Source: Flavobacteriaceae bacterium
Lineage (GTDB): Bacteria > Bacteroidota > Bacteroidia > Flavobacteriales > Flavobacteriaceae
NCBI GenBank assembly: GCA_016763215.1
Contig: JAESUF010000379.1
Coordinates: 1-16,138 of the forward strand
Length of the DNA: 16,138 nt
Reading direction: 5' to 3'
The stretch's first letter is position 1; each line of letters begins with the position of its first letter. Below are positions 9,366-16,138 of the stretch, one piece after another. The translations under genes were made by a program, and so were the position numbers. The notes beneath the pieces were generated by a model. That model was not told where the DNA came from, searched no databases, and saw only the letters and a program-made list of their open reading frames with translations.

Positions 9366-10030
9366 AATGCTAATTCATTTTTCATTTTCTCAACTTTAGA
9401 AATTGCTTTTTTGTACAAATTGTATCCAGAATAAAATGCTAAAGAATGAATTGGAAGTAACACAAACCACATTGTTTTTTGAATGTTCTCTGATTCTCCT
9501 TTAAAAAGAATAGGAAAAGATTGTAATATTAAAAAACTCATTATTAGATATGTAAACCCATAATCTAAATTTACAGACCTTCCGTATTTTTTGTATAACG
9601 ATTTTACAAAAAAAATAAACACAAAAATTAGAGGAGATGCAAATAAGAAAAAACTTAATTTTTTAAAGTTTTCAAATGAAATAGTTTCAGAAATAACGTA
9701 GAAAAGAAATGAGCAAAAAATAAAAATCAAAACGTTTTTTGGTTTCTTAAAAAAACTTCTAAACCCTTTATGATATTCTCTTCTATACTTTCTATTTACA
9801 TTTTGCCAACCTTCTCTATTTATTTCTGGTAAATTACCAAGCCAACCAATTCCTTTTAAAGAAAGAGTAAGTTCTTTTTCAAAGTCATTTGTTTGAGTAT
9901 TATCTTCTATATTTGAAACGACATGGTCAATCATTTCAATTCTTAAATCCCAGTATTTTATACCTTCTTTTTTTAGGCGTTTATCAACTTTTTTTATTTG
10001 TTCTTTAGATAACTCCATACTACTCGACAC
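9362..10030 (-). CDS. HAAS-like domain membrane protein, copy 1
   Basis: This 222-residue protein has the same layout as its downstream neighbour: a soluble amino-terminal helical domain (about 5-90) with QIKKVDKR...KYWDLRIEMIDHVVSNIED, then four membrane helices (about 98-116, 123-146, 155-174 and 184-206). The ATG used here overlaps the padR stop by 11 nt. The internal Met5 at 10018 comes 1 nt after the padR TAG and is an equally plausible start. No catalytic motif is seen. By context it belongs to the PadR-controlled ABC module, and homologous families elsewhere sit beside PadR genes. Confidence 0.8.
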   Translation of the reverse strand: MSSSMELSKEQIKKVDKRLKKEGIKYWDLRIEMIDHVVSNIEDNTQTNDFEKELTLSLKGIGWLGNLPEINREGWQNVNRKYRREYHKGFRSFFKKPKNVLIFIFCSFLFYVISETISFENFKKLSFFLFASPLIFVFIFFVKSLYKKYGRSVNLDYGFTYLIMSFLILQSFPILFKGESENIQKTMWFVLLPIHSLAFYSGYNLYKKAISKVEKMKNELAL

Positions 10031-10358
10031 TAAACTTTGGGTTTACTAAATGTTGCATCGTTTTTAAAAACTCTTGCATTTCTGCCAACTTATTCGCCGT
10101 TTCTTTTGCTCCAGTTTCAGTTAACTTATAATACTTTCTCAATCTATTTCCAATCTTCGCGACCTCAACATCCAACAACCCTTCAGCTTCTAATTTATGC
10201 AACGCAGGATACAATGCTCCTTCAGTGATTTTCAATTCTCCTTTAGTGAGTTCCTTTACTTTTTGAGTAATCTCATATCCATACATCTTCTCTTGCTCTT
10301 CTAGAAGTTTTAAGATAATGGTTTGTAAAGAGCCCTTGTATAATTTTTGGTTTCCCAT
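10020..10358 (-). CDS. PadR family transcriptional regulator
   Basis: This is a 112-residue winged-helix repressor-type protein. The PadR hallmarks are present: YGYEI (26-30) at the start of the second helix, the recognition region ITEGALYPALHKLEAEGLL (44-62), and the wing with NRLRKYYKLTETG. The short carboxy-terminal helix (about 85-105) should serve for dimerisation, as in the small PadR-s2 class. It is the first gene of a five-gene operon and probably represses its own promoter through the inverted repeat at 10385-10407. PadR proteins of this type commonly control efflux pumps and respond to small aromatic or drug-like ligands; the ligand here is unknown. Confidence 0.94.
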   Translation of the reverse strand: MGNQKLYKGSLQTIILKLLEEQEKMYGYEITQKVKELTKGELKITEGALYPALHKLEAEGLLDVEVAKIGNRLRKYYKLTETGAKETANKLAEMQEFLKTMQHLVNPKFSVE

Positions 10359-10378
10359 AGTTTGTAATTAATCGAGTT

Positions 10379-10410
10379 CAAATATATACATAATTTTCTT
10401 ATGTATAAAA
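10379..10410 (-). promoter_or_regulatory. Predicted padR operon promoter
   Basis: On the minus strand, TATATTTG (10379-10386) is a full match to the Bacteroidota -7 consensus TAnnTTTG and lies 20 nt before the padR ATG. The upstream box is a poorer TTTT (10407-10410) after a 20-nt spacer. A leader of about 14 nt would result. Confidence 0.55.
10385..10407. promoter_or_regulatory. Candidate PadR operator (perfect inverted repeat)
   Basis: TATACATAA (10385-10393) and TTATGTATA (10399-10407) form a perfect 9-bp inverted repeat with a 5-nt spacer. It occupies the spacer between the predicted -7 and -33 boxes and overlaps the -7 box by 2 nt. PadR proteins bind palindromes rich in ATGT/ACAT half-sites in such positions and commonly repress themselves, so binding here would block the whole operon. 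Confidence 0.6.
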
Positions 10411-10435
10411 CACTTAGGTATTGTTTTTAACGAAT

Positions 10436-10466
10436 AAAAAACCCGAATCGTTGGATTCGGGTTTTA
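10436..10466 (-). terminator. Intrinsic terminator downstream of the thioredoxin gene
   Basis: A 12-bp stem (10438-10449 with 10454-10465; core ACCCGAATC / GATTCGGGT) with a 4-nt loop is followed on the minus strand by a run of six U. It lies 6 nt past the thioredoxin stop codon and insulates the padR promoter from thioredoxin transcription. Confidence 0.9.
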
Positions 10467-10471
10467 AAATT

Positions 10472-10831
10472 TTATACTTCTACCTTCAAGACATCTCTTA
10501 TAAGATCTTTTAAATTTTGTTTTGGCAAAGCTCCTGACGACATTTGTGGTTGTTCGCCCATCGGAATGAAAAGCATGGATGGAATACTTCGGATGGCAAA
10601 TGCAGCGGCTAATTCTTGCTCAGCTTCAGTATCTACCTTGTAGATGTTAATTTTATCTCCGTACTCTTCGCTTAATTCCTCTAAAATTGGTGCTATCATT
10701 TTACATGGACCACACCAATCTGCATAAAAATCTATAATTGTTGGTACTTTTCCTTCAAAAGTCCACTCTTTATTTTTCTCGTAATTGAAGACCATTTCTA
10801 AAAAGGTTTCCTTCGTTAGTAGTTCTGTCAT
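10472..10831 (-). CDS. Thioredoxin
   Basis: This is a cytoplasmic dithiol/disulfide oxidoreductase of 119 residues with no signal peptide. The active site is WCGPC (39-43) after the strand TIIDFYAD, and the cis-proline is P84 in RSIPSM, both exactly as in classical thioredoxins. The amino-terminal extension before the fold (FNYEKNKEWTFEGK) is slightly longer than in E. coli TrxA and is common in flavobacterial thioredoxins. It is a single-gene unit with its own terminator, divergent from the DoxX-like gene. Several paralogues usually exist, so no gene symbol is assigned. Confidence 0.95.
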   Translation of the reverse strand: MTELLTKETFLEMVFNYEKNKEWTFEGKVPTIIDFYADWCGPCKMIAPILEELSEEYGDKINIYKVDTEAEQELAAAFAIRSIPSMLFIPMGEQPQMSSGALPKQNLKDLIRDVLKVEV

Positions 10832-10965
10832 AATAACTCTTAGGTTGCTCGAATTTAGACGTTTTTATTGACTAATAATTACAGCGGTAAAAAAGAGTAA
10901 AAAAGCCCTCTATTTTATTTTTTGTAAATTTAAAGCTAACTAATTATTAACTAATATTTTACATT

Positions 10966-11340
10966 ATGAATTCAACTATTTCAATGATTGCTCGCTATCT
11001 ATTGGGCTTAGCAATGTTGGTCTTTGGCGCAAACAAATTTTTCCATTTCATGCCTAACCCTGAGCTTCCTGAAGCCGCAGGTGCATTTATGGGTGCTTTA
11101 GGCGGAACCGGGTATATTTTTCCTGCACTAGGTGTCGTTTATCTCTTAGCAGGACTTTTATTAGTTTTAAATAGAGCGGTGCCTTTTGCTCTGATATTAT
11201 TAGTGCCTGTTTCTTTTAATATAGTGGCATTTCATTTAGCATATGCTCCAGAGGGAATTTTATTCGCTGCGGTAATTGCGGTTCTAAACCTTTTATTAAT
11301 CTACGCGAACTGGGATCGATTCAAATCTTTATTTGAGTAG
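10966..11340 (+). CDS. DoxX-like small membrane protein
   Basis: The protein has 124 residues and four membrane helices at about 7-24, 47-66, 70-90 and 95-114. It starts with ARYLLGLAMLVFGANKFFHF, the ARxLLGxxFxxxGxxKF pattern of the DoxX family, and then has GYIFPALGVVYLLAGLLLVLNR. DoxX-type proteins have been tied to redox balance and thiosulfate oxidation in other organisms, but the physiological role of this short type is not established. It is monocistronic, ended by a terminator at 11364-11398, and divergent from thioredoxin; a shared redox theme is only suggestive. Confidence 0.85.
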   Translation: MNSTISMIARYLLGLAMLVFGANKFFHFMPNPELPEAAGAFMGALGGTGYIFPALGVVYLLAGLLLVLNRAVPFALILLVPVSFNIVAFHLAYAPEGILFAAVIAVLNLLLIYANWDRFKSLFE

Positions 11341-11363
11341 AACAAAACGTTAAATTCTGTTAA

Positions 11364-11398
11364 AACCTCTTACATATGTAACATAAGAGGTTTTTTTT
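11364..11398 (+). terminator. Intrinsic terminator after the DoxX-like gene
   Basis: A 9-bp stem (AACCTCTTA at 11364-11372 with TAAGAGGTT at 11384-11392) and an 11-nt loop lead straight into a run of eight T (11391-11398), 23 nt past the stop codon. Confidence 0.88.
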
Positions 11399-11446
11399 GT
11401 ACTAATTTAGAAGCCAATTAATTATGTACATAGTGAAACCTTTTGG

Positions 11447-11474
11447 TTTGTGATAAATTTTTTTCTTTCTTTTG
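11447..11474 (+). promoter_or_regulatory. Possible promoter for the peptidase operon
   Basis: TTTG (11447-11450), a 16-nt spacer and TTCTTTTG (11467-11474) match the Bacteroidota TTTG / TAnnTTTG layout except for one base (T for A at the second position of the -7 box). The leader to the ATG at 11529 would be just under 50 nt. The rest of the 188-nt gap holds only the terminator of the previous gene and an A-rich leader. Confidence 0.35.
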
Positions 11475-11528
11475 TATCGATTTTTACACATTTAAAAGGT
11501 TGCATCTCATAACAAAATAAACAACCAA

Positions 11529-13685
11529 ATGAGAAAATTAATCATTCCTATTTTTTGTGCTGCCACTATATTTACAGCTTGTAAAGAGGAGCCTAATAAA
11601 AGAGACATAACAGTGAATTACCCTGAAACTGCCAAAAACCCTATAGTTGAAACCTATTTTGATACTGAGGTAACAGATAATTATCGTTGGTTGGAAGACG
11701 ATAGAAGTAAAGAAACCGAAGACTGGGTGAAAACAGAAAACGAGGTTACTTTTAATTATCTAGAGAAGGTTCCGTATAGAGATCAATTAAAAGATCGCCT
11801 GTCAGAGTTATGGAATTATGAAAAGATTACAGCCCCTTTTGAAGAAGGAGACTATACTTATTACTACAAAAACAATGGGTTACAAAATCAATATGTAGTC
11901 TATAGAAAAAAGGGAAGTGGAAAAGAAGAAGTTTTTTTAGATCCAAATACATTCTCTGAAGATGCAACAACATCATTAAGCGGACTTAGTTTTTCAAAAG
12001 ATGGCAAAACCGCAGCCTATTCAATTTCTGAAGGGGGAAGCGATTGGAGAAAGATCATTGTAATGGATGTAGCATCAAAAAAAATAAAAGAAGACACCCT
12101 AATTGATGTCAAGTTTTCTGGAATCTCATGGAAAGGGAATGAAGGGTTTTATTACTCTAGTTACGATAAGCCAAAAGGAAGTGAACTATCCGCAAAAACA
12201 GATCAACACAAACTGTACTACCATCAGCTTGGAACCTCTCAGGAAAAAGATCCTATAATTTTTGGTGGAACTGCTGCCGAAAAACACCGTTATGTTAGCG
12301 GTTATTTAACTGAAGATGATGCCTATTTAGTGATTACAGCATCTACTTCAACTTCTGGAAATAAGTTGTTTATTAAAGATTTGACAGAAAAAAACAGCAA
12401 ATTAATTACTGTTATAGACAACTTTGATAGCGATACGTATGTCGTAGAGAATAAAGGAAGTAAATTATATTTAGTAACAAACTTAAATGCTCCTAATCAA
12501 AAAATTGTTACAGTAGATGCGAAAAATCCAACACCAAAGAACTGGAAAGATTTTATACCTGAAACCGAACATGTGTTGAGCTCATCAAGTGGTGGAGGTT
12601 ATTTCTTTGCAGAATACATGGTAGATGCCGTGTCTAAAGTATTGCAATACGATTTTAACGGAAAATTAATTCGTGAAATTAAGCTGCCTGGTGTTGGAAA
12701 TGCAGGTGGTTTTGGCGGGAAAAAGACCGCTAAAGTTGATTATTTTTCATTCACAAATTACAACACGCCTTCTAGCATTTATAAATACAATATAGAAACC
12801 GGAACCTCTGAATTGTATTGGAAACCTGAAATTGATTTCAATTCGAATGATTATGTAAGCAACCAAGTTTTTTATACTTCAAAAGACGGAACAAAAATAC
12901 CGATGATCATCACACATAAAAAAGGAGTTGAGTTAAACGGTAAAAATCCAACAATCTTATATGGATATGGTGGGTTCAATATTTCTTTATATCCTGCTTT
13001 TAGCATTACAAATGCTGTGTGGATGGAACAAGGTGGTATTTATGCCGTTCCAAATTTACGTGGCGGTGGTGAATACGGTAAAAAATGGCACGATGCGGGA
13101 ACTCAGTTAAAAAAACAAAATGTTTTTGACGATTTTATCGCAGCAGCAGAATTTTTAATCAAAGAGAATTATACTTCTTCAGATTATTTAGCAATCCGCG
13201 GAGGCTCTAATGGAGGACTTCTTGTTGGAGCAACAATGACTCAACGGCCAGATTTAATGAAAGTCGCTTTGCCTGCTGTGGGTGTTTTAGACATGCTTCG
13301 TTATCATACATTTACAGCGGGTGCTGGATGGGCATATGATTATGGAACTGCCGAACAAAGCAAAGAAATGTTTGACTATTTAAAAGGATATTCTCCTGTG
13401 CACAATGTAAAAGAAGGAACGTCGTATCCAGCAACTTTGATAACTACTGGAGATCATGATGATCGTGTAGTGCCAGCACATAGTTTTAAATTTGCCGCTG
13501 AATTACAAGACAAACAAGTTGGAAATAACCCTGTATTAATTAGAATTGAAACCAATGCAGGTCATGGAGCAGGAACTCCTGTGGCTAAAACCATTGAACA
13601 AGCTGCTGATATTTTCGGATTCACATTATTCAATATGGGGTTCGATCAATTGCCAAACCCTCCAAAAGGGAAAATAAAATCATAA
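11529..13685 (+). CDS. Prolyl oligopeptidase family serine peptidase (S9A), lipoprotein
   Basis: It cleaves short peptides on the carboxyl side of proline. It has 718 residues. A lipoprotein signal ends at Cys18 (IFTAC), so the enzyme should be anchored in the envelope. A seven-bladed propeller region (about 85-430) precedes the alpha/beta hydrolase domain. The catalytic triad is S560 (GGSNGG), D644 (DHDDRVVP, with the substrate-binding Arg646) and H679 (NAGHGAG), close to S554/D641/H680 of the pig enzyme. After Cys18 comes K-E-E, which fits the K-(D/E)2 surface-export signal described for Capnocytophaga lipoproteins, so surface exposure is possible. The M13 peptidase gene follows after 17 nt. 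Confidence 0.95.
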   Translation: MRKLIIPIFCAATIFTACKEEPNKRDITVNYPETAKNPIVETYFDTEVTDNYRWLEDDRSKETEDWVKTENEVTFNYLEKVPYRDQLKDRLSELWNYEKITAPFEEGDYTYYYKNNGLQNQYVVYRKKGSGKEEVFLDPNTFSEDATTSLSGLSFSKDGKTAAYSISEGGSDWRKIIVMDVASKKIKEDTLIDVKFSGISWKGNEGFYYSSYDKPKGSELSAKTDQHKLYYHQLGTSQEKDPIIFGGTAAEKHRYVSGYLTEDDAYLVITASTSTSGNKLFIKDLTEKNSKLITVIDNFDSDTYVVENKGSKLYLVTNLNAPNQKIVTVDAKNPTPKNWKDFIPETEHVLSSSSGGGYFFAEYMVDAVSKVLQYDFNGKLIREIKLPGVGNAGGFGGKKTAKVDYFSFTNYNTPSSIYKYNIETGTSELYWKPEIDFNSNDYVSNQVFYTSKDGTKIPMIITHKKGVELNGKNPTILYGYGGFNISLYPAFSITNAVWMEQGGIYAVPNLRGGGEYGKKWHDAGTQLKKQNVFDDFIAAAEFLIKENYTSSDYLAIRGGSNGGLLVGATMTQRPDLMKVALPAVGVLDMLRYHTFTAGAGWAYDYGTAEQSKEMFDYLKGYSPVHNVKEGTSYPATLITTGDHDDRVVPAHSFKFAAELQDKQVGNNPVLIRIETNAGHGAGTPVAKTIEQAADIFGFTLFNMGFDQLPNPPKGKIKS

Positions 13686-13702
13686 ATAAAAACCAAAACA
13701 AA

Positions 13703-15780
13703 ATGAATTCAACCAAAAAAATTCTGTTCGTATGTGCTATATCGGCTCTAGGGATTGTCTCATGTAAAAATGATACAACTGAAAAAATTCCTGGAATCGT
13801 AGTAGAAAATATGGACACAAGTATTCGTCCGAATGACGACTTTTTTAGATACGTAAACGGGAATTGGCTCGACAAAACAGAGATTCCTGATGATCAAGTT
13901 TCTTGGGGAGGTTTTAATCAACTTCGAAAAGCAACTGATGCTGATGTTTTAACCATTTTAAATGATGCTATTGCAGAAAATAACTTTCCTAAATTGAAAG
14001 ATGCTGAAGGGAATTTAATTACTTCTGATCAACAAAAAGCAGTATACTATTATCAATCGATTATGGATACTGTTGCAAGAAACGAACAAGGAATCAAACC
14101 TATTCTACCTTTCTTAGCTAAAATTGATCAAATTAAGAACTTAAAAGATCTTGAAAAACTGTTAATCAACTTCTCTCCTTATGGAGGTGGTGGTTTCTTT
14201 AACTTTGGCGCATTTAACGACCTGAAAGACAGTAAAATGAATGCTGGATATATGGGTCCTGCTGGTTTAGGTCTTTCTAGAGATTACTATGTAGATCAAG
14301 ATGAGGATACAAAAGGAAAAAGAAAGAAATATGAAGCTCATGTTGCTAGAATGCTACAAAAGTTTGGTTCTGATGAAGCAACTGCAAAAAGTGATGCTGC
14401 AAAAATCTTAGCTTTTGAAATTAGTTTAGCGACTCCTCAATTAACAAAAGAAGAACAAAGAGATACTCGTAACCTCTACAACCCAATGAATATGGAAGAG
14501 TTGGCTAAGTTAGTTCCTTCTGTTAACTGGTCTAATTACTTTAAAGGAATTGGTGTTCCTGATCTTGATCGAGTAATTGTTACTCAGCCAAGGTATATGA
14601 AAGCAATGAACGAGATTATGACGAAAAGTTCAATAGCTGATATCAAATTGTACTTACGTTGGACAACCATCAATAACACTGCTGGTTTATTAACAACTGA
14701 TTTAGAAACTGCTAATTGGGAGTTTTACAGTAAAGAACTACGTGGAGCTAAAAACAACGTCCTAGAGATGAACGTGCTTTGGCAAATGTAAATGGTGCTA
14801 TCGGAGAAGCTTTAGGAAAATTATATGTTGATAAAAAATTCCCGCCAGAAGCTAAGAAAAAAGCGGAAGAAATGATTGACAATGTTTTGCTTGGTTTCGA
14901 AAGAAGAATTAACAGCTTAGAGTGGATGAGTGCTGAAACCAAAAAGAAAGCTCTTGAAAAATTGAGCAAATTAACGGTTAAGATTGCATATCCAGATAAA
15001 TGGAAGGATTATGGTACTTTAGAAATGAAAGGTGTTAAAGAAGGTGGTACTTTTTTTGACAATTCTATCAGCCTTCAAAAATGGGGGTATGAAGAAAACA
15101 TGGCTAAATTAGGAAAAGAAGTAGACCGAAGCGAATGGGGAATGTCTCCTCAAACCGTAAATGCTTACTTTAATCCATTAAACAATGAGATTGTTTTCCC
15201 TGCGGCTATTTTACAGCCTCCTTTTTACAACTATCAAGCTGATGAAGCTGTAAACTACGGTGGAATTGGAGCAGTTATCGGACATGAAATTTCTCATAGT
15301 TTCGATGATTCTGGTTCTCGTTTTGATGGTGATGGAAACTTAAACAACTGGTGGACAGAAGACGATTTAACAAAGTTTACCGCTTTGGGTAAAAAATTAT
15401 CTGCTCAATACGGAGAATTTACTGTAATTGAAGATGTAAAAATCAACGGAGAGTTTACTTTAGGTGAAAATATTGGAGACTTAGGAGGAATTAGAGCTGC
15501 CTATGAAGGTTTGATGATTTTCTATGAGAATAACGGAAAGCCTGAACCAATTGATGGATTTACTGCGGAACAACGCTTCTTCATGTCTTGGGGAACTATC
15601 TGGAGAACCAAGTCTAGAGCAGAAGCTTTGAAAAATCAAGTAAAAACAGACCCTCACTCTCCTGGAATGTTTAGAGCGTTTGTTCCATTACAAAATGTAG
15701 ATGCTTTTTACAAAGCATTTAACATTGTAGAGGGAGATAAAATGTTCTTGAAACCAGAAGATAGAGTTGGTATTTGGTAG
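13703..15780 (+). pseudogene. M13 (neprilysin-like) metallopeptidase lipoprotein, interrupted by a one-base frameshift
   Basis: This is a zinc endopeptidase for peptides, in an operon with the prolyl oligopeptidase. The first frame (13703-14791) has a lipoprotein signal (IVSC, Cys21) and the amino-terminal M13 domain, then derails after ELRGA and stops at 14789. The second frame carries the expected continuation (KKQRPRDERALANVNGAIG) and ends at 15780. It contains NAYFNP, the zinc motif HEISH (codons 15283-15297; H528, E529, H532 counting the repaired protein), ENIGD (E589, D593) and the terminal EDRVGIW. Adding one A to the A5 run at 14750-14754 restores a 692-residue protein with all catalytic residues. 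Both halves look well conserved, so the lesion is recent, a sequencing error, or less likely recoded. Confidence 0.9.
14750..14754 (+). other. Frameshift site in the M13 gene (A5 run)
   Basis: Frame 1 reads GCT AAA AAC AAC. Six A instead of five would read GCT AAA AAA CAA CGT and give the family sequence AKKQRPRDERALANVN. The apparent start of the second frame at 14779 is a TTG that is really the Leu codon of ERALANV, so the second half has no start codon of its own. Confidence 0.9.
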
Positions 15781-15801
15781 TTAGATAATATGTAAATTTA
15801 C

Positions 15802-15837
15802 ACCGCGAATTCTGAGTTAAGAATTCGCGGTTTTTTT
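15802..15837 (+). terminator. Intrinsic terminator after the peptidase operon
   Basis: An 11-bp perfect stem (ACCGCGAATTC at 15802-15812 with GAATTCGCGGT at 15821-15831) and an 8-nt loop are followed by seven T (15831-15837). It begins 22 nt past the M13 stop codon. The T-tract ends exactly at the next gene's ATG. Confidence 0.92.
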
Positions 15838-16138
15838 ATGCTCAGAGTTAATAACATATCTTTTCAGTACAATCATAAAACAGCTGTTTTAAAGAGCTTT
15901 TCTTTTTCTTTGGGTGCTGGGCGTCATTTGTGTGTTATGGGTGAAAGTGGTGGTGGAAAATCGACCTTATTAAAGATTATTTATGGGTTATTAGATGTAA
16001 ATAGTGGGGAGTTATTTTGGAAAGAGCAACAAATATTAGGTCCAGTATTTCATTTGGTTCCAGGCATGGAGTTCTTTAAATATGTAGCGCAAGATTTCGA
16101 TTTAATGCCCTACACTTCTGTTTCAGAAAATATTGGAA
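15838..16138 (+). CDS. ABC transporter ATP-binding protein (partial, amino-terminal 100 residues)
   Basis: The gene starts with ATG at 15838 and runs off the right edge. It opens MLRVNNISFQYNHKTAVLKSF, the usual first strand and A-loop (Tyr11) of an ABC ATPase. Walker A is GESGGGKST (about 35-43), and the Q-loop is VAQDFDLMPYTSVSEN (Q84 region). The signature and Walker B motifs are beyond the window, so the transport class and partner are unknown. The ATG directly follows the T-tract of the preceding terminator, leaving no ordinary leader. A weak promoter-like pair (TTTG at 15773-15776, TAAATTTA at 15793-15800) lies upstream but is not convincing. Confidence 0.88.
   Translation, partial: MLRVNNISFQYNHKTAVLKSFSFSLGAGRHLCVMGESGGGKSTLLKIIYGLLDVNSGELFWKEQQILGPVFHLVPGMEFFKYVAQDFDLMPYTSVSENIG

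Noticed and set aside
10832..10965. Divergent promoter region between thioredoxin and the DoxX-like gene
   Set aside because: Promoters must exist here, but the nearest -7-like boxes (CGAATTTA on the minus side, ATTTTTTG on the plus side) lack properly spaced partners, so no site is called.
13630..13875. Minus-strand open frame across the peptidase gene junction
   Set aside because: It overlaps two well-supported plus-strand genes and has no family features.
14749..14755. Programmed -1 frameshift signal in the M13 gene
   Set aside because: The heptamer is T AAA AAC, so the first tRNA would re-pair with TAA; I saw no obvious downstream pseudoknot, and family members are single-frame. Mutation or error is simpler.

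Overview
The window is typical Flavobacteriaceae (Bacteroidota) chromosome. It is AT-rich, start codons are preceded by A-rich leaders instead of Shine-Dalgarno motifs, and promoter candidates match the Bacteroidota TTTG / TAnnTTTG type. Gene content fits: an SprE/PorW type IX secretion lipoprotein, a bactofilin, a split F-type ATP synthase cluster without the beta and epsilon genes nearby, a DUF5687 permease, and lipoprotein peptidases.

Region 1 (1-6332, all minus strand) is read from high to low coordinates: an SprE/PorW-like TPR lipoprotein, a bactofilin, an AtpZ/AtpI-like protein, a small four-helix membrane protein, then atpB, atpE, atpF, atpH and the first 167 codons of atpA, which runs off the left edge. 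The early genes are packed tightly (5-nt gap, 38-nt overlap, 1-nt overlap). The Fo/F1 genes appear to have their own promoter in the 117-nt gap ahead of atpB. A strong hairpin sits between atpE and atpF.

Region 2 (6424-10358, minus strand) looks like a self-contained regulated operon: a PadR repressor, two paralogous membrane proteins with a shared HAAS-like amino-terminal domain and four helices each, a DUF5687 ABC-2-like permease, and its ATPase. Gene boundaries are overlapping or close. A perfect 9-bp inverted repeat lies inside the predicted padR promoter and is the best operator candidate. This module is the least described part of the window.

Region 3 (10472-11340) holds a thioredoxin (minus strand) and a divergent DoxX-like membrane protein (plus strand), each followed by a clear intrinsic terminator.

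Region 4 (11529-16138, plus strand) holds a prolyl oligopeptidase lipoprotein and, 17 nt downstream, an M13 (neprilysin-like) metallopeptidase lipoprotein. The two probably cooperate in degrading peptides in the cell envelope. The M13 gene carries a one-base deletion in an A-run that splits it into two frames. A strong terminator follows, and its T-tract directly abuts the ATG of a partial ABC transporter ATPase gene that runs off the right edge.

Most genes are ordinary core or family-level genes. The items most worth a second look are the PadR/HAAS-like/ABC operon with its operator, the M13 frameshift, the atpE-atpF hairpin, and the terminator-abutted start codon at 15838.
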